From positions 6,118,501 through 6,182,500 of the forward strand of contig NC_092575.1 of assembly GCF_037975245.1 (NCBI RefSeq): a stretch of 64,000 nt of DNA. The letters are read 5' to 3'. Under the pieces are notes generated by a model. That model did not search any database. It had not been told where the DNA came from and worked only from the letters and a program-made list of their open reading frames with translations. Position 1 is the stretch's first letter. Each line of letters begins with the position of its first letter. Made by a program: the position numbers and the translations under genes. The stretch is from Apostichopus japonicus. Taxonomy: Eukaryota > Echinodermata > Holothuroidea > Aspidochirotida > Stichopodidae. Positions 32,872-42,130 of the stretch are shown piece after piece.

Positions 32872-33998
32872 CAGCAGTAATTTTTACGACGCTTAAGCGA
32901 CCACAAATGTGGGAGAAACCCGCAAGGGCTTATGGATTACAACTTACACGTCGGGTGGCTTCCAAATCAACATTTTAACTCAAATTTGGAATCTTTTCAA
33001 TTTAGAAAGTCATATCAGATGGGAAAACCGTAGATTGCTCTTGGATGAAAAACCCACCTTACTCTGACCCGGCCGGGAATCGAACCTCGAACCTCCCGAT
33101 TGCTAAGCCTCATTGCTTCAAATGCCACCGCCTTTATCCACTCGGCCACAGCACCGGTCAAGTAATATTTTACTTCCTCCCCATTCAATCCCCCCCCCCC
33201 CGTAAACTGTAACATTGAGATGACTGGCCCTTAGTGTCTGGTTGTAATTCGGACATGCAGAACGACCAGCCAAGTCCTTTAGAAAACTTCAAGCAATTTC
33301 TAGCATGCTCAAGTTTGGGCCGGACAATAGTGATGACCATTAAATTTATTTTCTGTAAATGTGTGATTACGGAAAAGTTTAATTTGTTATGAAACTTTAT
33401 ATATAATATGAACCTCATGCATACATGCATACACTCAGTTGTGGGTGGGTGTGGGTGGGTGGGCAGGGCGGGGAGGATATGCGGTCCAAACGCTCCCTTC
33501 CCTGGCTATGTTACTGAACAGAGCGAAAAACGAAAACAAAAAAGGAATACAAAAATACATGTATACATAAACACGTAAACGATGCCACTAAAAGATGTGA
33601 AAACACCATAAATATGTACGGAATAAAACAGAAAAAACATGGAAAAGCTTACAAGTTAGACCGAAGCTGGATATATTTAAAACAAAACTAAATGTAACAT
33701 ACAGGGGGGGGGGGGGGGTGGTGATATCATTGTAAGTTTATGTATATGATTTTTAAAGGAAGGAATCCGTTGCACGAAAGAGATTCATTGTTTTTGTATA
33801 GCACAAAGCTATTATGTCCAAGACAATATCATGTATTATAACCTTAGCTAACAAGTTGATACGTAAATAGGAGAAGACAAATATACTTACATCTAAATAA
33901 ACTTCTCTTTTATAAACTTCTACGACCTCACAAACAGCCACAGAAATTAAAGACAAAACTATGAAGATGTTAACTTTTGGTAATGTTCTGTCCGCCAT
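28309..33998 (-). CDS. CTHRC1: Collagen triple helix repeat-containing protein 1-like, complete, 4 exons
   Basis: CTHRC1 is a secreted glycoprotein that limits collagen matrix deposition and affects Wnt/planar polarity signalling in vertebrates. Four minus-strand exons join in frame into 203 residues (human 243). Exon 1 encodes a signal peptide (KVNIFIVLSLISVAVC). Exon 2 begins with Cys-Ala-Ala and seven Gly-X-Y triplets (GADGPKGSKGPRGNKGDTG), shorter than the vertebrate collagenous stretch. It is followed by NWNHCTWYHKNDG, equivalent to YKQCSWSSLNYG. Exon 3 holds the family signature CGRWYFTFNGNECSNP and RIEAVVY. Exon 4 holds HVGNCAGYGYYDTYTGWNSA and ends MIEERTPSPY, equivalent to ...STGWNSVSRIIIEELPK. 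The globular C-terminal domain is complete with its cysteines. Identity is strong; function in this animal is inferred. Confidence 0.9.
29331..29685. mobile_element. hAT-type MITE in CTHRC1 intron 3
   Basis: The 355-bp element starts CAAGGGCGTAGGAACC and ends CTTCTACGCCACTG, giving an imperfect terminal inverted repeat of the widespread CAGKGGCGTAG type. It is flanked by a perfect 8-bp duplication, GTTGGCTT, at 29323-29330 and 29686-29693. Eight-bp duplications with CA..TG ends are diagnostic of hAT transposons. It has no coding capacity and carries a GC-rich palindrome at its left side (GGGGGCTGGGGGCGCCAGCC). Confidence 0.85.
29709..29916 (-). CDS. CTHRC1: CTHRC1-like exon 3, globular domain core
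   Basis: The acceptor is AACCCCAG; the frame opens SCSFTKQYSDTSLYVSLSG and contains GRWYFTFNGNEC. The donor is taken as TTTTCG|GTTCGT (phase 1), a weak match to consensus, chosen because it joins exon 4 as VVFGHCNGLSSG, colinear with vertebrate CTHRC1. A hAT-type MITE ends just downstream of this donor. Confidence 0.85.
30918..32077. mobile_element. 1.16-kb DNA transposon with 33-bp inverted repeats and 9-bp target duplication, in CTHRC1 intron 2
   Basis: The ends are perfect 33-bp inverted repeats (30918-30950 and 32045-32077), beginning GCGAA, then nine T, CCCAAACAGG. The direct repeat AGCCGGGAC flanks it exactly (30909-30917 and 32078-32086). A 9-bp duplication suggests a Mutator-like or Merlin-like family, but the terminal sequence is not one I can name. 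Inside is a 168-codon minus-strand frame (30986-31492). The left part carries TTACGTCA and the right TGACGTCA near the ends. It shares sequence with 22380-22725. Confidence 0.85.
30986..31492 (-). pseudogene. Unrecognised 168-codon frame inside the 1.16-kb transposon
   Basis: The frame runs to TGA-type termination near 30986 inside the left end of the element; the first ATG is at about 31447 (MDNTTLWDLICLSLEAQSIA). Upstream of the frame, the conserved words TYFMSLNPFQL appear in a shifted frame interrupted by a stop, while the related copy at 22.4 kb keeps them open with FGDLEIL. This pattern suggests a decayed protein gene whose product I do not recognise. No DDE/D triad or zinc finger is visible. 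Confidence 0.35.
32551..32700 (-). CDS. CTHRC1: CTHRC1-like exon 2, collagen triplets
   Basis: The acceptor is CCCAATAG and the donor GTAGCG|GTGAGT; 50 codons, phase 0 on both sides. Seven consecutive Gly-X-Y triplets run from GAD to GSP, then the NWNHCTW segment opens the globular domain. The short triple helix would suffice for trimer alignment, not for a fibre. Confidence 0.88.
32820..32870. repeat. (AAT)n microsatellite, SINE tail
   Basis: About 17 perfect AAT units. They form the 3' tail of the SINE read on the opposite strand and are likely length-polymorphic. Confidence 0.95.
32821..33155 (-). mobile_element. tRNA-Ser-derived SINE with (ATT)n tail, CTHRC1 intron 1
   Basis: Read on the minus strand, the element opens GGTGCTGTGGCCGAGTGG, a perfect RNA polymerase III A box (TGGCCGAGTGG). 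A perfect B box, GGTTCGATTCC, follows with the spacing of a long-variable-arm tRNA. The anticodon loop region TTTGAAG matches tRNA-Ser(UGA). A ~240-bp unrelated body follows and ends in about 17 ATT triplets (32821-32870 on the plus strand). This is the classic head-body-tail SINE plan. No clear target duplication was found. Confidence 0.85.
33891..33998 (-). CDS. CTHRC1: CTHRC1-like exon 1, signal peptide
   Basis: ATG at 33998 encodes 36 residues, MADRTLPKVNIFIVLSLISV then AVCEVVEVYKREVYLD; cleavage after VAVC or nearby is likely. The donor is TTAGAT|GTAAGT, phase 0. The start codon sits in AAAATGGCGGAC, which resembles the AANATGGCGG core bound by YY1 in vertebrates. Confidence 0.88.
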
Positions 33999-35129
33999 TT
34001 TGAAAAGAACGATGGTAAATAGTATAAACAACATTTGCGCGTGATAGTAAACTATATTACTCTCTAAGCGATGATATTGATGTGTATTACGTCACACCCT
34101 CCGAACAATCATGCGGGGTGTAGGTAATCAATGTTTTCTTTATGATTCTTTGTTTATCAGTCTAAAGTCTCACAAGGAATCTGTCAGAGGGTGAGGACCT
34201 TCCGAGGGCCCGTTGGTACTATTTTAATCACTCTAATTTATTGATCCATCGATCGAAGTTGTGACTACTAAAAGCAGCTGCACTGAAACAGCGAGCAAGC
34301 AAAGTTGATCAAACACTATACAGCAAAGTCTATGCGCCCTGTGAGACAACCGTTGTCTCGATGCAGTAGTTGCCGGGGGGGGGGGTGGTTGGAGGGGCTT
34401 GAAGGGGGATATGTAATTCAAATTTGTCGCGCAATTCTTTTTTATATGTTCTGGATATTTCAAAAGAAATTATTATCTGGTGTATAAATCTTTGCCGCAT
34501 ATATAGATGTATAGTTTCAGTATAGTTTAGATCTTGCTTTGATTTTCACAAAGAAGGGGTGGGGATGGAATAATCAAAATCCCTGGATCTCAGATCTCAG
34601 AACAACCACATCTGTAACTACTGATCCAACCGGCAAGCATCAAAACGCACACATGCTCGAATTTTAAGGAAACACAAACCGAGTCATCATTTAAAAAAAA
34701 GACAAAAATATTCCATGCAGGTGTCACTGTTTTACTTTTCCAACAGGAAACTTTTTAGCAGTCGTCTGGATTATTTTCTTTTTCATCAATTGATAGAGAA
34801 TTTTGTGAGCAATATGACTATGAATGTGTATACACGAGGGCGAAGAACAGATCATCAGGGGTGATTCATAAGAAAAGCTAACAGCGCAGTATACCACTTT
34901 ACCGTTTCCGTCGGCCATTAACGCGGCGACACACATGCGGTTATAACACACTTAAGTGTCGGAGCATGTTTTACCAGAATATCGAAGAATACAGCCGACG
35001 TCGACACGACCAAAAGAAATGGAAAGTTGGAAAGCATCTGACTAATATGGAGTTGAGAATAGCTCCATGTACAAATAGTGCAGTGTGAAAATGGCAACAT
35101 TTTCGTCCACATTTTGGCAACAATTTTAA

Positions 35130-35183
35130 AAACTTCCTCCTCCCTCCTCCCTCCTCCCTCCTCCCTCCTCCCTCCTCCCTCCT
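35130..35183. repeat. (CCTCCTC)n heptanucleotide tract
   Basis: About seven CTCCTCC units form a homopyrimidine mirror-like run capable of triplex (H-DNA) structure. Confidence 0.9.
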
Positions 35184-36539
35184 ATAAATAATTATTACAC
35201 TGATCGAGGTTGGAAAAGTCGGTTATTATGAATCGAACAGATTTGAAATTTCCCTGGAAACTTGGCATATTCTACAGGAAGTTAAAATACCTAAAATATA
35301 ATTTTCAAAGGTTGCAAAAGTAAAAAGTATTCTGTAGACTTCAGGCTTTTTCTGATGTTCTGATGATCCCAGGGACCTTTCAACAGTCATTTTGAACTAT
35401 GGCCAGCCTGAATGTTTTCTAACGATGAAATGAGAATGGCCAAATGTCCGCTTCCACATTGGGAGTCAACGTCGGGCTACGAAAGTTTACATGAAGGAGA
35501 CAGAGTACAAGGTGTCGTTCGTTGCCAGAGTTGAGAGAGAGAGGGAGAGAGGGGGTGTGAAACGATCTCGTAAATTGAGGGATTCCCCACAAAAATGGTA
35601 ATTTGACAGGAATCTTAACTGAAAAACTAATTTTCGTCTTACTATGTTATAGTGCAAGACAAAAGGAAAATAACGAAAAAAACGAAAAAAAAAAACATGA
35701 GTGGTAGTCAGTTTTCTCTATAGCTATTTCGGTTGCGAGATATTCACCTGTAAAATATGCTAGATATTTGGAATGCTCCTATAGGCTAAATAGATGATGA
35801 CGTCAGTTCCTCAGTGCAATCCTATAAATGTTAATGTTAGTCCATATTTGATATACTTTACAAATAAGAATATAGCTCCACAGAAACATGCTCTTTTAAC
35901 TTCGTATTATAAACAACAGAACAGCTTCGCAAGACATTCAATAGCATTTGTCCTTGACAAATTTGTAACACATTGTAAACCTACAATTTAAATCCATAAA
36001 GAAAAAATCTCTTTTATGTTCTATTTAAAAAAAAATGGCTTCTGAGGAACTAATCTCCATAGGCTATTCGTTAGACCAGGGAGTTCCCTGGTTAGATATA
36101 TCAGTCACTTTAACTGATTTATAAAGGGTCATATCTCGAAAATAGTAATAAATATACCTCCTGGACTGATATAGCAGTGGTTTTTACTCGCCGGTCTTCA
36201 ACATTATCAAAATTAATTTTGTGCCTAAAGAAATACCTTAACGTTACATTTATGTCTTTATCCCTCCCTTTCCCTCGCCCACAATGGCCGATACCATAAT
36301 CTGATTTGTATTTCACTGTTTTTTTAATGCCCCTCGTATCATGGTATTCAAGCTGGCGGTTGCGGCCCTTCTTTTGTCGCCAAAAGATTCGGAAAAAAAC
36401 ATAAATTATCGATATTCCGTGAAAAGCCTCAAGCATAGGCTACATCAAAAGTAACAAAATATAACGACAATTGCATCTAAGCTATGTTAATCATTTCTCA
36501 AAGATGGGGAAGGGGTGTGGGGACCTCCTCCCCGTAGAC

Positions 36540-36625
36540 CACTTCCCAGTGTCAGTGGCGTCGCAGCCATTTCCTGTAGGAGTGTAGGGTAGGGGTGTAA
36601 GGGTAGGGGTGTCCCCCTCCCCCTT
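36540..36625. repeat. hAT-end-like fragment with GTAGGGTAGGGGTGT subrepeats
   Basis: CAGTGGCGTCGCAGCC resembles a hAT terminal repeat, followed by short GGGTAGGGGTG repeats. No partner end was found. Confidence 0.4.
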
Positions 36626-37314
36626 TAAGAAATTATTGATTACTTAAGGGTTCTTATCTGGTGCTATATTTTGCGACTTGACGTAACTTTGCTTTCAAGA
36701 ATTTTCGGGCTTAGCCTGTCCGATATTTATGTTTTTAATTGAGGCGGATCAAGAAGTTATAAAAAAAATGGAAATTAACCCTTTTTCTTTGATAATGTTT
36801 TCAAATAATTAAGGGTCTTCAGATGAAATTTGGTGCTATCTGGTGATTATCCATTATGAAAGAACAATGTGATGTATTGCGCTTGAATAGTTGGGCGGAA
36901 GATACTCAAGCCCTCCATCCAAGAGGGTTTGGGGAAAGTTTACAACGTGAAGAAGAGTGTTGAAATTTATGTTAATACAGGGTAGTAGTGAAGTTTAAGC
37001 ACTAGTAGTCCAGGAGCCCAGAAGGTTTATTCAGCTGAAGAGGTACAAAAGGTTTGGTGGCCTGATTGTGTTGGTAGGTGACCAAGCTTCAATAAAATGT
37101 GTTGCTGCCGGGACACACCCTGCATGGTAGGTGAGGGGGTCACAAAATAGGGGGGCAAAATATGCTTTTATTTAGCTGAAGAGGTACAAGCACACAAGTT
37201 TCTGGGTTTTATACCCAGGAGGGTACCTTGCATCTTGGTGGCAATGACAGCAATATCTGACTGCATGGGGCCCCAGACAGTAGCCCGAAAGGGGCCCGCC
37301 CATATGGTATTATT

Positions 37315-39140
37315 CAGCTGAAAAGGTACAAGGGTGAATTCTTTTGCATTTGAACTATTACACATTGGGGTGTACTAAAACACTAATGACAGTAACTTTG
37401 TCCTGCATAGGGGCCTAAACAGTAGCCCTAAGAATGGGCCATGCGGTACAACCAGCTGTGGCTAATTTATCTAGCTGAACAGGTACATGAACAAAACTTG
37501 TTGGATACTGCTCCCAGCAAGACTAATTACATTGCTGTAGCAACAACAGCAATATCTGACTGCATGGGGCCCCAGACAGTAGCCCAAAAGGGACCCGCCC
37601 ATATGGTATTATTCGGCTGAAAAGGTACAAGGGTGAATTCTTTTGCATTTGAACTATTACACATTGGGGGGTACTAAAACACTAATGACAGTAACTTTGT
37701 CCTGCATAGGGGCCTAAACAGTAGCCCTAAGAATGGGCCATGTGGTACAACCAGCTGTTGGCTAATTTATCTAGCTGAAATGGTACATGAACAAAACTTG
37801 TTGGATACTGCTCTCAGCAAGACTAATTACATTGCTGTAGCAACAGCAGCAATATCTGACTGCATGGGGCCCCAGACAGTAGCCCAAAAGAAGCCCGCCC
37901 ATATGGTATTATTCAGCTGAAAAGGTACAAGGGTAAATCCTTTTGCATTTGAACTATTACACATTGGGGTATACTAAAACACTAATGACAGTAACTTTGT
38001 CCTGCATAGGGGCCCAAACAGTAGCCCTAAGTATGGGCCATGCGGACCAACCAGCAGTTGGCTAATTTATCTAGCTGAAAAGGTACATAAACAAAACTTG
38101 TTGGATACTGCTCTCAGCAAGACTAATTACATTGCTGTAGCAACAACAGCAATATCTGACTGCATGGGGGCCTAAACAGTAGCCCTAAGAATGGGCCATG
38201 CGGTACAACCAGCTGTGGCTAATTTATCTAGCTGAACAGGTACATGAACAAAACTTGTTGGATACTGCTCCCAGCAAGACTAATTACATTGCTGTAGCAA
38301 CAACAGCAATATCTGACTGCATGGGGCCCCAGACAGTAGCCCAAAAGGGACCCGCCCATATGGTATTATTCAGCTGAAAAGGTACAAGGGTGAATTCTTT
38401 TGCATTTGAACTATTACACATTGGGGGGTACTAAAACACTAATGACAGTAACTTTGTCCTGCATAGGGGCCTAAACAGTAGCCCTAAGAATGGGCCATGT
38501 GGTACAACCAGCTGTTGGCTAATTTATCTAGCTGAAATGGTACATGAACAAAACTTGTTGGATACTGCTCTCAGCAAGACTAATTACATTGCTGTAGCAA
38601 CAGCAGCAATATCTGACTGCATGGGGCCCCAGACAGTAGCCCAAAAGAAGCCCGCCCATATGGTATTATTCAGCTGAAAAGGTACAAGGGTAAATCCTTT
38701 TGCATTTGAACTATTACACATTGGGGTATACTAAAACACTAATGACAGTAACTTTGTCCTGCATAGGGGCCCAAACAGTAGCCCTAAGTATGGGCCATGC
38801 GGACCAACCAGCAGTTGGCTAATTTATCTAGCTGAAAAGGTACATAAACAAAACTTGTTGGATACTGCTCTCAGCAAGACTAATTACATTGCTGTAGCAA
38901 CAACAGCAATATCTGACTGCATGGGGCCCCAGACAGTGGCCCAAAAGGGCCCCGCCCACATGGTATTATTCAGCTGAAAAGGTACAAGTGTAGATCCTTT
39001 TGCATTTGAACTATCACACATCGGGGTATACTAAAATACTAATGACAGTAACTTTGTCCTTCATAGGGGCCCAAACAGTAACCCTAAAGATAGGCCCTTC
39101 TGCCCAACCAGCTGTTAGCTAATTTTTCTAGCTGAACAGG
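37315..39140. repeat. Left-arm tandem array, ~300-bp units made of two ~150-bp halves
   Basis: Units begin with CAGCTGAAAAGGTACAAGGG at 37315, 37614, 37914, 38371, 38671 and 38971. Each ~300-bp unit has a second half starting CTAGCTGAACAGGTACATG and ending GCCCGCCCATATGGTATTATT. The palindrome TTCAGCTGAA or a variant recurs about every 150 bp. The spacing is broken once, at about 38165, where a ~757-bp block is duplicated. Confidence 0.92.
37408..38922. repeat. ~757-bp higher-order duplication within the array
   Basis: 37408-38164 and 38165-38921 are near-identical, including unit-specific variants in the same order: CAGCTGTGGC, then GCTGTTGGC with GAAATGGTAC, then GCAGTTGGC with GAAAAGGTACATAAAC. 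The junction at about 38165 fuses TGCATGGGG of one half-unit to GGCCTAAACAG of the other, as expected for unequal exchange between half-units. Confidence 0.85.
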
Positions 39141-39143
39141 TAC

Positions 39144-39512
39144 TTCATTTTATTTCATTTTATTTGTTTCTTCACAATATTATTTACATATTTATATAAC
39201 ATATATACAAGAAAATAGCATTGGTACAGAAAATTTACAATCATATAAATATAAGGAAAAAATTAGAATGAATAATATTGTGAAAGGGAAGTGTTGTACA
39301 AAAACTCTGGAGACAGGGTACAGCACTCTCCGATACAAATAATGATATATAATTAATATATAGACATATAAGCCCCACCCACAAATACAACGTCCCCTCC
39401 CCTGCCGTCCCAACCATATTTTTCTTCCCACCCAAACCTCCGCATTGCTTACCATCACTCCTCTCCCTTATCCCACACTCTGCACCCCTTCCCCACCATC
39501 CTTACCCACACA
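39144..39512 (-). mobile_element. AT-rich retroelement-like insertion in the left arm
   Basis: The array motif AGGTACATAAACAAAACTTG is split: AGGTAC ends at 39143 and ATAAACAAAACTTG resumes at about 39516. The inserted ~370 bp begin TTCATTTTATTTCATTTTATTTG, which on the minus strand is a simple A-rich tail, as at the 3' end of a LINE or SINE. A coding region was not recognised. The exact right edge is uncertain by a few bases. Confidence 0.65.
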
Positions 39513-39515
39513 CAT

Positions 39516-40030
39516 ACATAAACAAAACTTGTTGGATTCTGCTCCCAGCAAGACTAATTACTTTGCTGTAGCAATAACAGCAATATCTGCCTGCATTGTG
39601 CCCCAGACAGTGGCCCAAAAGGGTAGATCCCTTTGCATTTGAACTAATACACATTGGGGTATACTAAAATACTAATGACAGTATGTTTGTCCTGCATAGG
39701 GGTCCAAACAGTAGCTCTAAACATAGGCCCTGTTGCCTTATCAGTCTTCGACTGATTTAGTAGAAGGTACACAAATTCAACTTGTTGGAGACTGCCCCTA
39801 GCAATATTTGTTATATTATTATAGCAATAACATCAATATTTGCCTGCATGGGGCTCCAGATAGTGGTCCCGAAAGGCCCATATGGTGTTATTCAGTCAAA
39901 GTAATACAAGGGCGAATCTTTCAGCATTGATGCTGATACATTTAGGTTTACCCAAGTAGGTCTACCAATGACACCAACTTCGTTCTGCACTGGGGCCCAG
40001 ACAATGTAGCCCAACATAGCCCCTCCTTTC
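39516..40030. repeat. Degenerate inner units of the left arm
   Basis: The ~300-bp units continue past the insertion but are increasingly diverged (e.g. CTGCCTGCATTGTGCCCCAG, then CTGCCTGCATGGGGCTCCAG with extra indels). They fade out near 40030. Confidence 0.8.
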
Positions 40031-42130
40031 ATGTTTATTGTATCTTGCCACGATTGGACGAGCAGTGAGAGAAAACAGAAATAATATAATTACAAGAGGT
40101 TAATGATTTATTGAACCTGGTTAACATCGTTATTTGTCTTCTTCGTTAGAAATCCAGTGTAACGTACCTTATAAGTGGATTGCGAGGCAATTCAAAACTG
40201 TGAATGCCATACCTGAACGCTATGATAGGTGCACTTTTTGAAATGTAATTGAAAATACTTTGTGTAGCCAGAATTGTATCTTTCAGAATGACCTAAAACA
40301 TTGTACTGGCCCTAATTAACTCAAAGTTGGTCTCCATCGTTGTAGCATTGAACTGATATACTTTGATTCAAATTGCTCAATCATTGATCGTAATGATTTA
40401 TCAGTGGTAATCACATGAAGGCATGTTAACATCATCACTTGCTAAAATAACATATTTACATTTTTGGTTAAAATGATAACATATAGTAACATCCATAATA
40501 CATGTACACTAGGATAATGTACCGTAAACAGTCAATTTGACACCTTTTTGTATATCTTAGGCAACAATGATTTGCTTTATAAGATCAAACGTACAGCCAC
40601 CTGCTTACTCCCATGCATGCTATTTCACTAATACTTGTATAATTTTGATAACATAAAGTTTAGCACACACTGCCACACAGGATTATAACGAAGGAGTGTT
40701 ACTAGATGCCCATAGCTAGGTACAAAAGTTACGAATATACAGAAAAGTAACAAGTAGGCTACTGTAAGTCAGTGGAATTTTCTGAAATGTAAGCTGCTGA
40801 CATTATTGTCCATTGTCACAGCAGTACATGGAAAATACAGCACTTGACTTAGCGAGTAATATTTTGCAGTAATTTTTTGCCAAATGATGTCAACCAAGAA
40901 AAGGCCAAATAGCAAAACTACATCAATGTTCAACAGCCTGATAGGTTCTGGGTTACAGGTTTTGTACATGTCAAGCAGATGAAATGTTGCTCCAGTGTGT
41001 GGTGGAAGTTTTGTTTTTAACCACTGCAAACAGATGGGTTTTATTACGTAATAACTATGAAATCCATAAGTTCTTGTCAATAGAGAATATAACCTTTCTG
41101 CCCGTTATATTGTGTTGATGTATGTCACAATATAATGATTATTTACGACATAGAAAGCGCTCTAAGGCCTGGTGAATGTTTTCCTCAAAACAAAATAATC
41201 GATCTAGACAAAAAAATTCTCAACTAGGCCTAACGTTAAGCTAGTTCAACTGTTTAATTTAATATATTTCATGATGAATAAACTGACCGTATAATTCAAC
41301 ACAAAGTTACACTATGCTGGACTAGATTGTCCGTCCACTCGTTCGTTGACATACATGTGAACGTACGTACGTATATGTGGGATATGATATACGTACATAG
41401 GCCTAGGCCCTACATCATGTTCCGAGAGGCGCGGTTGCTATGGAAGTACGAAGAATGTTGATTAACTGTCCATGTTAATATTTGTGTTCATGTTAATCTA
41501 TAATCTTTCTAATTGCTTCCATTCCCATGTTTGATGCTTTCATTTTACTGATAGCCGTAAAATTGTTGTGAATATTCGTGATCATTTGGGCGTTTTTTTT
41601 TTGTTTTTTTTGCACATGTGCATTGTTGTTTTGGTAGTTAATAAACTAATTCTACGGGGTAACACATTTATCAAATCTGCTAATTCTTTTTTGTATATTT
41701 TGCCTCTTTATTGACAAAAAATCATAAGGTATGAATGAACGGAGTTAATCAACGGTCAGCTTGGGTTTATCTATAGGATAATGCACGATCGGGGGTTAAT
41801 TAGACTACCGTGATTAAACACAGATACTTTTATAATAATGCAAGCGATGCACGAGGGCGTAGCATCCAGCTTGGCCCTAATTATAAATACTACCCGAAAA
41901 TCCTCAAATTATGAATAAAATAATATTGTTTGGGAAAAGGGAAGCTTGTCAATTGAAAGAGATGGGATATAGTTATTTATGGCAATTGCTAGAAATGTGG
42001 AACCAGCAAATGTTATCATTTTTCTGTGAAGGTACCCCCTTAACTAGAATTTTATAGCTAAACTAATGAGTATTTGAGAAACAGAAGAATTTGTACTCAC
42101 CAAGATTTGATGATTCAATTGTTATCCGCC
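40031..42130. other. Core of the 6-kb element
   Basis: This is a 2.1-kb AT-rich stretch without tandem repeats. It contains a 103-codon minus-strand frame (40769-41080) of no recognised family, and a fragment of the GTTAATCAACGG repeat family (41735-41880). I see no transposase motif. Confidence 0.5.
41735..41880. repeat. Fragment of the GTTAATCAACGG / GATGCACGAGGGCG repeat family
   Basis: The sequences GTATGAATGAACGGAGTTAA, ATAATGCACGATCGGGGG and ATGCAAGCGATGCACGAGGG recur from the fold-back element at 18259-18424, with an unrelated insertion between them. Confidence 0.75.

Larger units (their letters stand above)
34012..37005. other. Upstream of CTHRC1, up to the 6-kb element; no gene recognised
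   Basis: The CTHRC1 promoter should lie just above 34000. A CRE-like ATTACGTCA occurs at about 34088. Further out are a CTCCTCC repeat (35136-35183), poly-G at 34376 and AT-rich sequence. Overlapping minus-strand frames at 34724-35112 (64 and 75 codons) have no recognised similarity. Confidence 0.45.

Noticed and set aside
37168-37365. 65-codon frame present twice (also 42643-42840) considered as a gene
   Set aside because: It is part of the repeat unit on the two inverted arms, with no recognisable protein features.
37315-38970. Regular repeats at ~150/300-bp spacing considered as a CRISPR array
   Set aside because: Units are hundreds of bases long and wholly repetitive with no unique spacers, and the genome is eukaryotic.
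40769-41080. Transposase in the core of the 6-kb element
   Set aside because: The 103-codon frame has no DDE-like or zinc-binding pattern.
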